From positions 124,001-188,000 of the forward strand of contig NZ_FQYK01000004.1 in NCBI RefSeq assembly GCF_900141715.1: DNA of 64,000 nucleotides, given 5' to 3'. The notes under the pieces were generated by a model. It saw only the letters and a program-made list of their open reading frames with translations, was not told where the DNA came from and did not search any database. This document shows, piece after piece, positions 55,485 to 64,000 of the stretch. How positions within the stretch are numbered: position 1 is the first letter of the stretch; every line of letters starts with the position of its first letter. The DNA is from Algibacter luteus. Its GTDB lineage: Bacteria; Bacteroidota; Bacteroidia; Flavobacteriales; Flavobacteriaceae. Made by a program: the position numbers and the translations under genes.

Positions 55485-56201
55485 TTAGTAGCTTTCTAGA
55501 ATTTTTAAAACATCCTTTTTATAACTCCTACTAATGGTTAATGCTGTATTATTGATGGTGATTTCTTCGTTTGTAAATGAGCTGATATGTTTTAACGAAA
55601 TGATGTAAGAACGATGAATTCTTAAAAATCGTTGTTTCGGTAGTTTGGCTTCGATTGCGCTAATTGTTTCACGAGTTACTATGGTTTCATTAGGTAAATG
55701 AATTTTAATATAATCACTATAGCTTTCAATGTAAATTATAGATTCAAAATCTATTTTTAGCATGCGTCTATCGGCTCGAACAAACATGAAATCGTTTATT
55801 TCTAAATCCTCTTTCACACTTTGATTCGAGTCAACATGGATTTCAAAATACGTATTTATTGCTTTGAGTAATCTTTCAAAAGAAATAGGCTTGAGCAAAT
55901 AATCTACTGCTTTCAATTCAAAACCTTCAACTGCGTAATCTCGATATGCGGTAGTGAATATGACTTTTACATTTTTGTTAATCGATTTGGCAAATGAAAT
56001 ACCTGAAATTTCAGGCATATTAATATCCAGAAACACCAAATCTACTTGCTGTTCTCTTAATAATTTAAAAGCATCAATGGCGTTACTGCAACTTCCTACA
56101 ATTTCTATATTTGGTATTTTAGTAAGATGTGTTGCAATAATTTCTCTAGCAATGGATTCATCATCTACTATAATACATTTTATGTCTTTTGAATCTGGCA
56201 T
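55485..56201 (-). CDS. LytTR-family response regulator
   Basis: 238 aa: receiver (about 7-120) with IIVDDESIARE, phospho-acceptor Asp59 in VFLDINMP and Lys in LLKPI. The LytTR DNA-binding domain (about 140-237) has MFVRADRRMLKIDFESIIYIES and LRIHRSYIISL. It is 3 bp downstream of its kinase gene. Such pairs commonly control envelope or metabolic genes in Bacteroidota. A possible target is the divergent ExbB-like gene. Confidence 0.94.
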   Translation of the reverse strand: MPDSKDIKCIIVDDESIAREIIATHLTKIPNIEIVGSCSNAIDAFKLLREQQVDLVFLDINMPEISGISFAKSINKNVKVIFTTAYRDYAVEGFELKAVDYLLKPISFERLLKAINTYFEIHVDSNQSVKEDLEINDFMFVRADRRMLKIDFESIIYIESYSDYIKIHLPNETIVTRETISAIEAKLPKQRFLRIHRSYIISLKHISSFTNEEITINNTALTISRSYKKDVLKILESY

Positions 56202-56204
56202 AAA

Positions 56205-57257
56205 CTAAGAAATTACAAGGTTTAATTTGACTTTGAAAACATCGTCTTTATTTTCAATATCAAGCGAATAGTCACCTTTATAAATCAAATCTAAACGTTT
56301 TTTTATGTTTTCCAAACCAATACCTTTTTCAGATTCAGAATTAGAATCACAAGTGTTTTCAATTTCGAAAAAAAGAGTGTTGTTTTTTTGAAACAGCTTA
56401 ATATCAATTGATAAAACGCCATTTTTTAAGCTACCATGTTTAAAACTGTTCTCTACAAAAGGCAGCAAAAGCATTGGAGCAATTTGTACATTTTCTGGAA
56501 TATGTTTAGTTTCAAAATTAATATTTAATGTATTATTAAAACGCATTTTTTCAAGTGCTATATAATCGTTAATATGATGGAGCTCATCATTCAGTGGTAC
56601 AAAGGGTTTATCGACTTGGTAGAGCAAATAGTCTAATAAATTAGAAAGTTTCAGAATCATTTCAGGTGTTTCATCTGCCTTTTTTAATGCAAAACCATAC
56701 ATGGTATTTAGTGTGTTAAACAGAAAGTGTGGATGAATCTGCATTTTTAAATAATTCAATTCTTGTTCCTTTAATTTAAGTTGCGTTTCTAAAATTTTGG
56801 TTTCTAGTTTTTTTGCGTCTTCTGTATGTTTTAAATTCAATTTTAGAAGTTTAAAGGCACTAACAATAATAACAACAAGATATACAGCAATAGCAACTAA
56901 TAGGAGACTTTTACTAATAGGAGCCATGTTGGCATACTTAAAATTCGAGAGGTAAACGAGTCCGTAGAATACAGAAATTACAATTAAATATGCCGAAATA
57001 ATTAAGGCATATATGCTGTACAGTACGAATAAAAAGTAGCGTTTAGTTATTAAATATTCTGGAATTAATTTATATATAAAAGTATACGTTGTGGCAATAG
57101 TTATGGGCATTAAAAATAATGAGAACGACAACACATAACTAAAATCGCTGCTATCTACACCGAAAAAATAAGTATAAAATAATAACACCCCACACCAAAA
57201 TAAAGTATGGAGTAAAACTTGACCTATTTTATGTAAAACCTTTGGAATTGTAAACAT
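56205..57257 (-). CDS. LytS-like sensor histidine kinase
   Basis: 350 aa with four N-terminal membrane segments (about 13-33, 40-62, 74-98 and 116-138). It has the His_kinase (PF06580) motif QIHPHFLFNTLN (His175 or His177) and the ATP-binding VENSFKHG and GIGLENIKKRLDLIY. It pairs with the LytTR regulator 3 bp downstream. No sensor domain outside the membrane. Confidence 0.93.
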   Translation of the reverse strand: MFTIPKVLHKIGQVLLHTLFWCGVLLFYTYFFGVDSSDFSYVLSFSLFLMPITIATTYTFIYKLIPEYLITKRYFLFVLYSIYALIISAYLIVISVFYGLVYLSNFKYANMAPISKSLLLVAIAVYLVVIIVSAFKLLKLNLKHTEDAKKLETKILETQLKLKEQELNYLKMQIHPHFLFNTLNTMYGFALKKADETPEMILKLSNLLDYLLYQVDKPFVPLNDELHHINDYIALEKMRFNNTLNINFETKHIPENVQIAPMLLLPFVENSFKHGSLKNGVLSIDIKLFQKNNTLFFEIENTCDSNSESEKGIGLENIKKRLDLIYKGDYSLDIENKDDVFKVKLNLVIS

Positions 57258-57360
57258 AACCTATTAAACCATATTACAATAATACTATAAATTTGAAGCT
57301 ATTAAAGTTTTTATAGACGAATAACAGGATTAGCTCTGGTTTTAGCATCATGTTATATTA

Positions 57361-57377
57361 ATGACTAAATTAGTCAT
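57361..57377. promoter_or_regulatory. Perfect 17-bp palindrome, candidate operator
   Basis: ATGACTAA A TTAGTCAT: 8-bp arms around a single A, no mismatch. It lies between the divergent LytS-kinase gene (starts 57257) and the ExbB-like gene (57449), about 37 bp upstream of that gene's -7 box. Binding protein unknown. Confidence 0.55.
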
Positions 57378-57413
57378 CTGTCGCATTTTAAATTAAAAGA
57401 AGCCTTAAGTGTT

Positions 57414-57421
57414 TATGTTTG
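57414..57421 (+). promoter_or_regulatory. Candidate -7 box of the ExbB-like gene
   Basis: TATGTTTG fits TAnnTTTG and lies 27 bp before the ATG at 57449. No good TTG is seen in the -33 region, as would suit a promoter needing an activator. Confidence 0.45.
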
Positions 57422-57448
57422 TGGCATGTTTAATTAAAATTTTGAATT

Positions 57449-57841
57449 ATGAATGTATTATCAGTTATTTCGTTAAATGTTTTTGTGGATAGATTTATGG
57501 AAGGCGGTCCATTATTTATGTCTTTTATTTTAATCTGTTTGCTTTTGGCCTTGTTTTTTATTGTTTTAGGTTTTGTTAATCTTAAAAAAAATGTGGCGAA
57601 ATCAAAAAAAATGACGGGTTTAGCTTCCGATGCAAGTATATTAGGCTTAGTATTTGGGTTTTTAGGATCTATAATTGGAATGATAACCGCTTTTGATGCA
57701 ATAGAGTCTATGGGCGATATTAGTGCAAGCATGATGGCAGGTGGACTAAAAGTATCGTTCTTAACAACAGTTTTTGGAGCTATTACATTTATAATTCCAA
57801 GAATAGGTATTATAATATTGAAAGGATTGCAGAAAAGCTAA
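57449..57841 (+). CDS. Short MotA/TolQ/ExbB-like proton-channel protein
   Basis: 130 aa with three membrane segments: about 21-44, 65-85 (LGLVFGFLGSIIGMITAFDAI) and 100-122 (VSFLTTVFGAITFIIPRIG). The last two resemble the conserved TolQ/ExbB pore helices with GSIIGM-like glycine motifs and a Thr/Ala-rich helix. It is shorter than classical ExbB (about 220 aa or more), lacking the large cytosolic loop. No ExbD or TonB gene follows. The divergent LytS/LytTR pair may control it. Confidence 0.78.
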   Translation: MNVLSVISLNVFVDRFMEGGPLFMSFILICLLLALFFIVLGFVNLKKNVAKSKKMTGLASDASILGLVFGFLGSIIGMITAFDAIESMGDISASMMAGGLKVSFLTTVFGAITFIIPRIGIIILKGLQKS

Positions 57842-57874
57842 AAGTTTTCATGGGACAATTTCAGTTAATCATAG

Positions 57875-57912
57875 AAATCTCTTTTTCATTTAATTGAAGA
57901 TGGGATTTTTTT
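57875..57912. terminator. Weak terminator after ExbB-like gene
   Basis: Imperfect AAATCTCTTTTTC / GAAGATGGGATTT pairing (several G-T pairs, one mismatch) followed by a T tract. Confidence 0.45.
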
Positions 57913-57965
57913 GTTTTAGAATTTTCTAAATCACTGCGGCCAGGTGGAGGAATAACTAAATACTT

Positions 57966-59345
57966 TTACTTCTTAAAATTCTTATTACGTCGGTTGTAAT
58001 TCTTATCACCTTTAGTTTTTGGCTTTTTATACTTTGCCGCAATTTTAAATTTATAGGAACCTCCTAAATTTTCTTTCTGATTTTTAGCTGATTTCTCATG
58101 AAATGCAGGCCCTGGAGCATCTTCGTCGCTACGTTTGTTTGGATTGTTGCGCTCTTTTATCTGTGGACGTTCTTCTTCAATAAGCTCAGTAGAAATCTCA
58201 ACAGTTTCCGGAAGCTCTTCAACCGGAATAGTCATTTTCATTAAAGCTTCAATGTTTTCAATGGCTTCTTGATCTTTTTCCGTTGTAAACACTAGTGCTT
58301 CACCTTCACGTTCGGCACGACCAGTTCTACCAATACGGTGCATGTAGTTTTCTGGGTAATCAGGTGTATCAAAATTAATAACATGACTCACATTATCGAT
58401 ATCTAAACCACGTGCCATAACATCGGTAGCTATTAAAATGCGGTTATCACCATTTCTAAAATGCTCGATACTTCGTAGCCTATAATTTTGTGTTTTGTTA
58501 GAATGAATAACACACAATTCCTCTTTAAAATGTTCATCTAGCTTATCGAACAATTTGTCTGCCATTCGTTTAAACGCCACAAAAATTAATACTTTATTAA
58601 AATGTTCTTCATCTTGAAGCATTTCTACCAATAAATTAACTTTGGTGTAAAAATTAGGAACATTGTAACGTTTTTGTGCAATGTTTTCAAGTGGTGTACC
58701 TGAAACAGCAATAGAAACGCGCTCTGGACTTTTAAAGAAATCATTAATTAGTAAATCAACATCTTGCGTCATGGTTGCCGAAAACATAATGTTTTGTCTT
58801 CGTTGCGGAAGAATATCGAATATATTGATAAGTTGGTGTCTAAAACCTAAATCGAGCATCACATCAACTTCATCAATCACTAATTTCTGTATAGATTTTA
58901 ATTGTAAAACTCGGGTTAAAGCCAAATCGTATAAACGACCAGGTGTAGCAACTAGTATATCTAAACCTTCGGCAATAGCTTTTTTTTGTGTGTTAATGTT
59001 GGTGCCTCCATAAACACCTAAAACACGATTGTTAATGTATTTAGATAGCTTTTCAATTTCATCAACCACTTGTACCACTAATTCTCGAGTTGGTACTAAA
59101 ACCAAAACTCTTGGATTTTCTTGTTCAGAATACTTTAAGTTTTTTAAAATAGGCAACATGTAGGCAAAGGTTTTACCTGTACCAGTTTGCGCAATACCAA
59201 CCACATCCTTACCCGAAGCCACCACATTAAAGGCTTGTTCTTGTATAGGAGTAGGCGTTGTGAAACCTAAATCGTTTATGGCGTTAAGAAGCGGTGTGTT
59301 TAAATTTAAATCTGAAAAAGTCAAAATCTTGATATTTTGGGGCAA
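57966..59345 (-). CDS. DEAD-box RNA helicase
   Basis: 459-aa RhlE-like helicase. Q motif TPTPIQEQAF, motif I AQTGTGKT, Ia VPTRELVVQ, motif II as DEVD (IDEVDVMLDLGF) rather than the usual DEAD, motif III SATM, motif IV VFVAFKR-like LIFVAFKR, motif VI HRIGRTGRAE. A basic tail (KKPKTKGDKNYNRRNKNFKK) should bind RNA. Probably remodels rRNA or mRNA at low temperature. Confidence 0.95.
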   Translation of the reverse strand: MPQNIKILTFSDLNLNTPLLNAINDLGFTTPTPIQEQAFNVVASGKDVVGIAQTGTGKTFAYMLPILKNLKYSEQENPRVLVLVPTRELVVQVVDEIEKLSKYINNRVLGVYGGTNINTQKKAIAEGLDILVATPGRLYDLALTRVLQLKSIQKLVIDEVDVMLDLGFRHQLINIFDILPQRRQNIMFSATMTQDVDLLINDFFKSPERVSIAVSGTPLENIAQKRYNVPNFYTKVNLLVEMLQDEEHFNKVLIFVAFKRMADKLFDKLDEHFKEELCVIHSNKTQNYRLRSIEHFRNGDNRILIATDVMARGLDIDNVSHVINFDTPDYPENYMHRIGRTGRAEREGEALVFTTEKDQEAIENIEALMKMTIPVEELPETVEISTELIEEERPQIKERNNPNKRSDEDAPGPAFHEKSAKNQKENLGGSYKFKIAAKYKKPKTKGDKNYNRRNKNFKK

Positions 59346-59365
59346 AGTTACACTTATTCTTGGCT

Positions 59366-60256
59366 TTAGGCTAAATGCGTGTTGTCTATTTCGATAATAT
59401 ACGATGCTTGAAATGTTTTATTAGCCTCTAAACTCAAAATACCTTCTTTATCAACAAGGTTTTGGTTTGTGTTTTCACTATCTGCAATTCCAAGCCAAGG
59501 CTCGATGCAGATAAAATCACCATTGGGTTTAGCCCAAATACCTAAATATGGAAAGCCTTCAAAATTCACAGAAAGAATAGGTCCGCTTTTTTCACTCATC
59601 AACCTTATTTTTCTAGATTTTGTGTCTTTAAAAACTAAAGCGTCTTTTAGAAACAAATCATGTGTTAACAGAAGCTTATTAGAATTATTAAAAACGAGTT
59701 CAGTTTTATCAGAAATGAGTCCGTTATCCATATTAATAAAGTGTCTTTTAGAATTTTCAACCTGATCAAATTCTAAATAATAATCGTCATAATTTTCATT
59801 TTTAAAAGCAGGGCATTTAAAAGCAGGATGTCCACCAACCGAAAAATACATGGTTTTATCATCAGTGTTTTTAACGGTGTGTTTAATTTCTAGATTATTG
59901 TCTGATAGCGTGTATGTGATAAAAAACTCAAAATGGAAAGGATATTTTGTTAATAAATCCTTATCTGAAACCAGCTTATAAGTTAAGCTGTTTTTGGTTT
60001 CTTTGTGTAAAATGATGTTTTGATTATGCCTAACAAAACCATGCTTTGGAAGTTTATATGCCTTATTTTCAAAAACATAGGTGTCGTTTTTTAATGCGCC
60101 AATTACAGGAAACAAATTAGGTGCAGAACTGCCCCAAACATTTGGGTCTGCATGCCACATGAATTCAGTTTTGTTTTTTACAGATGTTATTTTACTTAAT
60201 TCGGCACCAATGGTATTAACACTAATTTTTAGTTTATCGTTTTCTAATGTGTGCAT
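59366..60256 (-). CDS. Aldose 1-epimerase (mutarotase)-family protein
   Basis: 296 aa of the galactose-mutarotase-like beta-supersandwich. It has FMWHADPNVWGSSAPNLFPVIG, SVGGHPAFKCP with the probable catalytic His, and FICIEPWLGIADS with the probable Glu. It resembles the YeaD/LacX-like group rather than classical GalM. It lies 20 bp upstream of the helicase gene on the same strand. Substrate not defined. Confidence 0.88.
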   Translation of the reverse strand: MHTLENDKLKISVNTIGAELSKITSVKNKTEFMWHADPNVWGSSAPNLFPVIGALKNDTYVFENKAYKLPKHGFVRHNQNIILHKETKNSLTYKLVSDKDLLTKYPFHFEFFITYTLSDNNLEIKHTVKNTDDKTMYFSVGGHPAFKCPAFKNENYDDYYLEFDQVENSKRHFINMDNGLISDKTELVFNNSNKLLLTHDLFLKDALVFKDTKSRKIRLMSEKSGPILSVNFEGFPYLGIWAKPNGDFICIEPWLGIADSENTNQNLVDKEGILSLEANKTFQASYIIEIDNTHLA

Positions 60257-60311
60257 ACTTTTTGTTGTTTAAACTAATGTACAAAAATCTTCATATTTTA
60301 AGTATTCTAAT

Positions 60312-60319
60312 TAACTTTG
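60312..60319 (+). promoter_or_regulatory. Candidate -7 box of pabB
   Basis: TAACTTTG fits TAnnTTTG, 17 bp before the TTG start at 60337. Confidence 0.45.
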
Positions 60320-60336
60320 TTCAATATTTATTTTAA

Positions 60337-61641
60337 TTGAGAACAACACAAGTTTATACTTTCGAGCGTATTAGAAAATTCAAAAAACAGTTACTAGACT
60401 GGGCTCAACAATTTGAAGAGGTTGTTTGGTTAGAATCTAATCCTGAAAATAATAAAGAACACCAAAAGCATTATAATTATGATGCAGTATTGGCTGTTGA
60501 TGCATTTACGAGCATAAAAACCGATTTTACCGATGGTTTTGAAAAGTTAAAAGAATATCAAAGCTACTCGAAAGACTGGATTTTCGGCTATTTGTCGTAC
60601 GATTTAAAAAATGATGTAGAAAATTTAATATCTCAAAATTTTGATGGTTTAGGGTTTCCAGATTTATACTTTTTTCAACCAAAAAAGTTGTTTTTAATAA
60701 AAGGCACTCAAGTTGAAATACAGTATTTAAATGTTGTTTCGGATGAAATTGAAGATGATTTATTTGATATAAAAAATAAGTCTGAAGCTGCTCGAGGCAC
60801 GGTTTTTTCAGATATTAAAATAAAACTTCGAACTCATAAAGATGAATATTTTGATAAGGTAACAACCATGTTAGAGCATATTCATAGGGGCGATATTTAT
60901 GAGGCTAATTTTTGTCAGGAGTTTTATGCCGAAAACACACAAATCAATCCGCTTGAAACCTATCAGAAATTAAACAATATATCAAAATCGCCATTTGCAA
61001 CATTCCTAAAATTGGAAGAAAAGTTTGTGTTAAGCGCTTCACCAGAGCGGTATTTAAAGAAAAACGATACTACAGTTATTTCACAACCTATAAAAGGTAC
61101 AGCAAAACGGGCTCTAAACCCTTTGGAAGATGCTGTTTTAAAAACCAATTTAGCTCAAGATTCTAAAGAGCGCAGTGAAAATGTAATGATTGTAGATTTG
61201 GTTCGAAATGATTTATCAAAAACAGCCATAAAAGGAAGTGTTAAAGTAGAAGAGCTTTGTGGCATTTATAGTTTCAACCAAGTGCATCATATGATTTCTA
61301 CTGTGGTTTCTTCAGTAAATGAACAAACGAATTCCGTAGATATTCTAAAAAGCACGTTTCCAATGGGAAGCATGACAGGAGCTCCGAAAATTTCAGCAAT
61401 GAAAATTATTGAGCAATTGGAAAAAACAAAGCGCGGTATCTATTCGGGAGCCATAGGCTATTTTACACCTAAAGGCGATTTCGATTTTAATGTCGTTATA
61501 CGAAGCATTTTGTATAACGCCACAACGAGATATGTCTCTTATTCTGTTGGAGGCGCAATAACCGCTAAAAGCGATCCGTTAAAAGAATACGAAGAGTGTT
61601 TGGTTAAAGCCAAAGCCATGCGCGAGGTTCTTGAAAACTAA
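60337..61641 (+). CDS. pabB: Aminodeoxychorismate synthase component I (PabB-like)
   Basis: 434-aa chorismate-utilising enzyme, TTG start (no ATG before conserved sequence). The C-terminal domain has the PIKGTAKR motif: PIKGT with Lys is the aminodeoxychorismate-synthase form, whereas TrpE has PIAGT. YEANFCQEF, MIVDLVRNDL, GSMTGAPK and GAIGYFTPKGDFDFNVVIRSI complete the fold. The amidotransferase PabA is not adjacent. It supplies p-aminobenzoate for folate, as does folE upstream in the window. Ends overlap the converging gene by 4 bp. Confidence 0.9.
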   Translation: MRTTQVYTFERIRKFKKQLLDWAQQFEEVVWLESNPENNKEHQKHYNYDAVLAVDAFTSIKTDFTDGFEKLKEYQSYSKDWIFGYLSYDLKNDVENLISQNFDGLGFPDLYFFQPKKLFLIKGTQVEIQYLNVVSDEIEDDLFDIKNKSEAARGTVFSDIKIKLRTHKDEYFDKVTTMLEHIHRGDIYEANFCQEFYAENTQINPLETYQKLNNISKSPFATFLKLEEKFVLSASPERYLKKNDTTVISQPIKGTAKRALNPLEDAVLKTNLAQDSKERSENVMIVDLVRNDLSKTAIKGSVKVEELCGIYSFNQVHHMISTVVSSVNEQTNSVDILKSTFPMGSMTGAPKISAMKIIEQLEKTKRGIYSGAIGYFTPKGDFDFNVVIRSILYNATTRYVSYSVGGAITAKSDPLKEYEECLVKAKAMREVLEN

Positions 61642-62330
61642 TCTAAATGTTCTTTAAAATCTTCAATAGCAAGTTTTAAAACACGTTCAACGCGTTTAGC
61701 CTCAATAGATTTCACCTTCGCTATTTCTTCAAAAGATAATTTACCAAATACAAATAAATCAACAATATCTGAAACTTTTAAAGGTAACCAAGTGTAGAAT
61801 TTACCTAATAAATGTTTGTTGCGTTTTGAAGATAAATCTGTGATTTCTAAGGCATTTTTAATAGTAGAATTATTATCATCATAGAGAAATACTTGTTTGG
61901 CTTCACCGTCTTGCCTGTATGAGATGTCACTCAACTCTTCGTTCATAATTAAATCGAAATCTTCATCAACTGTAAATTTTTCATCTAAACCATCCAATTC
62001 ATCTTGTAAAATGGTATGCGTACTCATGGTTTGTTGATGGAATTTCTCATTTTTAAAAAGCGCATCTAAATCGTTATCTACAATTTTAAAAAGGCTAATT
62101 TTTATAGTTGCTGCATCCGCATCAATGTTGTAGCCAGCTTCATAAAATTTCGCAATGCCTTCATCAATAATGTCATGAGAGTTAAACATGTTTTTAGGAA
62201 TAATGCGCGTAGACTCAGCTATATACAATCTATGTTTTACATACGCTTGTAAATGCTGTGTTGCAGATACAACCTTCTTATTGAATTCATCTGTCGTTCT
62301 CTTATCGTTTAGTTTCTCTGAAGTGCACAT
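61638..62330 (-). CDS. Sigma-70-like protein with divergent N-terminus
   Basis: 230 aa. The C-terminal part (about 185-228: LPLKVSDIVDLFVFGKLSFEEIAKVKSIEAKRVERVLKLA) looks like sigma region 4 with a HTH. The N-terminal region (VVSATQHLQAYVKHRLYIAE then DIIDEGIAKFYEAGYNIDADA) has the shape of region 2 but not its usual DEAQDLVQE core. The middle is acidic (DELDGLDEKFTVDEDFDLIMNEE). It may be a non-canonical sigma factor or a regulator. The stop overlaps that of pabB by 3 bp on the opposite strand. Confidence 0.7.
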   Translation of the reverse strand: MCTSEKLNDKRTTDEFNKKVVSATQHLQAYVKHRLYIAESTRIIPKNMFNSHDIIDEGIAKFYEAGYNIDADAATIKISLFKIVDNDLDALFKNEKFHQQTMSTHTILQDELDGLDEKFTVDEDFDLIMNEELSDISYRQDGEAKQVFLYDDNNSTIKNALEITDLSSKRNKHLLGKFYTWLPLKVSDIVDLFVFGKLSFEEIAKVKSIEAKRVERVLKLAIEDFKEHLD

Positions 62331-62452
62331 AATCTTATAATTTTAATTACTTTCTTAAAGTTACAAAATTCGAGATAGTTTATTATGATTTTTGTCATTT
62401 GAATTATCAGGAAAGTGAATTATATAATAGTCAAAGTTGTATATTTGAAGGC

Positions 62453-63763
62453 ATGCTACAGGACTTAAAGAAACGCATAGAAACCCGACTAGATTTTTTA
62501 AATCATAGCAAACTTCTTATTGCCATATCTGGAGGAATTGATAGCGTGGTTTTAACTTTTTTATGTAAGCAAATAAAACTCAATATCTCATTAGCACATT
62601 GTAATTTTAATTTACGAGGAAATGAAAGTGATACAGATGAAGATTTTGTATTAGAGTTAGCCGAAGATTTAGATTTAGAAGTTTTTGTGCAACGATTTGA
62701 TACCGAAGCCTATGCTAAAGATAACAAGCGTTCTATCCAAATGGCTGCCAGAGAATTACGATACAATTGGTTTGAAGAACTCGCAGCTCAACTCAAGTTT
62801 GATTACATATTAACCGCGCATCATGCCGATGATAATTTGGAGACCTTTCTAATCAATTTTACAAGAGGAACCGGACTGGAAGGTTTAACAGGAATTCCAG
62901 AGGTTAACGGAAAATTTGTTCGACCCTTATTATCTTTTTCAAGTGCCGATATTAATGTTTATGCTAAAGAAAACAACATTAAATGGCGAGACGATAGCAG
63001 TAATGCCTCAACTAAATATCTTCGAAATAAGCTTAGACATGAAGTCATTCCTATCTTAAAAGAAATTAATCCCAGTTTATTAAATAGTTTTCAAAGCACA
63101 TTAAATAACCTCAATGAAACTGCTTTAATTGTTCAAGAAAGTATCGATAAGTTTTTAAACGAAGCTATTGAGAGTATTGATGACAATGTAGTTAAATTTA
63201 AGATTTCAGCGTTCAAAAATCTGGAGCACCAAAGACCATATTTGTACGAATCGTTTAAAGAATTTGGCTTCACGCAATGGGATGATATTTTAAATTTATT
63301 AGATGCTGAAACAGGCAAGCAAGTGTTTTCGACCACCTACAGGTTAATTAAAAATAGAGATCATTTATTGCTAAGTAAAATAGAATCTGAAGATTTTAAT
63401 GAGATCGAAATTTTAGAGTCCGATACAAAAATTGAAACACCTTTGGGTATTTTGTTTTTTGATGAAGCTGAAGCTGTTTTAGATCAATGTTCGAATACGA
63501 TATTTATTGATAAGGAGAAGTTGCAATTCCCTTTAAAAGTTAGAAAGAAACAGGAAGGCGATTATTTCTATCCATTAGGAATGACAGGTAACAAGAAATT
63601 AAGCAAATATTTTAAAGATGAAAAATTTTCGCTTTTAGACAAAGAAAATACTTGGTTATTGTGTTCAAGAGGAGAGGTTGTTTGGGTTATTGGCAAAAGA
63701 GCAGATAATCGTTTTAAGGTTACTGAAAACACAAACCAGATTTTGAAAATAGAGTTAAAATAA
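62453..63763 (+). CDS. tilS: tRNA(Ile)-lysidine synthetase
   Basis: 436 aa from the ATG at 62453; the TTG at 62399 would add 18 residues not seen in the family. PP-loop AISGGIDSVV (about 27-36), HCNFNLRGNES, TAHHADDNLETFLINFTRGTGLEGL and FVRPLLSFSSADI are typical. The enzyme converts C34 of tRNA-Ile (CAU) to lysidine and is essential. Length normal. The adenine deaminase gene starts 9 bp after. Confidence 0.94.
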   Translation: MLQDLKKRIETRLDFLNHSKLLIAISGGIDSVVLTFLCKQIKLNISLAHCNFNLRGNESDTDEDFVLELAEDLDLEVFVQRFDTEAYAKDNKRSIQMAARELRYNWFEELAAQLKFDYILTAHHADDNLETFLINFTRGTGLEGLTGIPEVNGKFVRPLLSFSSADINVYAKENNIKWRDDSSNASTKYLRNKLRHEVIPILKEINPSLLNSFQSTLNNLNETALIVQESIDKFLNEAIESIDDNVVKFKISAFKNLEHQRPYLYESFKEFGFTQWDDILNLLDAETGKQVFSTTYRLIKNRDHLLLSKIESEDFNEIEILESDTKIETPLGILFFDEAEAVLDQCSNTIFIDKEKLQFPLKVRKKQEGDYFYPLGMTGNKKLSKYFKDEKFSLLDKENTWLLCSRGEVVWVIGKRADNRFKVTENTNQILKIELK

Positions 63764-63772
63764 TTCACGCCA

Positions 63773-64000
63773 TTGAAGATAAAAGGTAACATAGTCGATA
63801 TTTTAAATAAACGCATTTTTAAAGGCGAAATAACTGTTGAAAATGGTAAAATTATTGCTATTTCAGAAAAAGAACATGAAGTAAATCATTTTATCATTCC
63901 TGGTTTTATTGATGCACATATTCATATTGAAAGTTCTATGTTAGTGCCTTCAGAATTTGCGAAAATTGCTGTAAAACATGGTACGGTGTCTACAGTTTCA
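63773..64000 (+). CDS. ade: Adenine deaminase, N-terminal part (cut by window end)
   Basis: 76 codons to the window end, starting at TTG 63773. Motif [15 protein letters not shown] (metal-binding HxH with the IESS of adenine deaminase) and [17 protein letters not shown] match the start of the amidohydrolase family of adenine deaminases (adenine to hypoxanthine). Here, unlike the homologue at 3988, the HIH metal motif is intact. The frame is open to the end. Confidence 0.82.
   Translation, partial: MKIKGNIVDILNKRIFKGEITVENGKIIAISEKEHEVNHFIIPGFIDAHIHIESSMLVPSEFAKIAVKHGTVSTVS

Overview
The window is 64 kb of AT-rich chromosomal DNA from a member of the Flavobacteriaceae (Bacteroidota). Evidence: a C-terminal type IX secretion sorting domain on a subtilase; families typical of the group (DUF5916, TIGR02757, DUF2911, BatA-like, S41 and M61 lipoproteins); Bacteroidota-type -7 boxes (TAnnTTTG); and few Shine-Dalgarno sequences. 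I see no rRNA, tRNA, CRISPR array, insertion sequence or prophage. It is mostly a housekeeping chromosome segment with about 64 genes in short operons that often change strand.

Layout. 0.1-2.4 kb: sensor kinase and OmpR-type regulator. 2.4-8.2 kb (minus): NTF2-like protein, esterase, small membrane protein, a dihydroorotase homologue without its metal ligands, a BatA-like membrane protein and a glycosyltransferase. 8.3-14.3 kb: M61 lipoprotein peptidase, TIGR02757 protein, LolD-like ATPase and DUF5916 outer-membrane protein. 14.5-20 kb (plus): folE, small membrane protein, pyrG, yidC and a YwqK-like repeat protein. 20-21 kb: FAS1 lipoprotein. 21.2-28.4 kb (plus): mnmA, T9SS subtilase, nitronate monooxygenase, FkbM methyltransferase, MATE pump, acidic small protein and PAP2 phosphatase. 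28.4-30.1 kb (minus): meaB and DUF2911. 30.4-33.1 kb (plus): an ECF-sigma operon with a likely self-activated promoter. 33.1-41.1 kb (minus): GNAT, miaA, voltage-gated K+ channel with a zinc ribbon, DnaQ-exonuclease/GIY-YIG fusion (probable ATT start), YggS, DUF1015, 3-hydroxyacyl-CoA dehydrogenase and a Gfo/Idh oxidoreductase. 41.2-45.1 kb: pcm, a truncated methyltransferase, an S15/CocE peptidase, an NTF2-like protein and smpB. 45.2-49.4 kb: S41 peptidase, lpdA, small membrane protein and S1/P1 nuclease. 49.6-52.1 kb: two paralogous sigma factors flanking a 58-residue protein and an MscS channel. 52.1-55.3 kb (minus): a Ras-like GTPase operon. 55.5-57.8 kb: LytS/LytTR pair facing a mini-ExbB gene. 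58-64 kb: DEAD-box helicase, aldose epimerase, pabB, a sigma-like protein, tilS and the start of an adenine deaminase gene.

The most unusual unit is the four-gene operon at 52.1-55.3 kb. It joins a Ras/Rab-like GTPase with all G motifs, a protein whose C-terminus resembles a roadblock/longin fold, a small coiled-coil protein, and a hybrid kinase whose receiver has Ser at the phospho-acceptor position. It could be a kinase-coupled GTPase switch. Other points of note are two diverged copies of a structured intergenic repeat (27.73 and 30.26 kb), the catalytically dead dihydroorotase, the likely ATT start, the sigma duplication around MscS, and a perfect 17-bp palindrome upstream of the ExbB-like gene.
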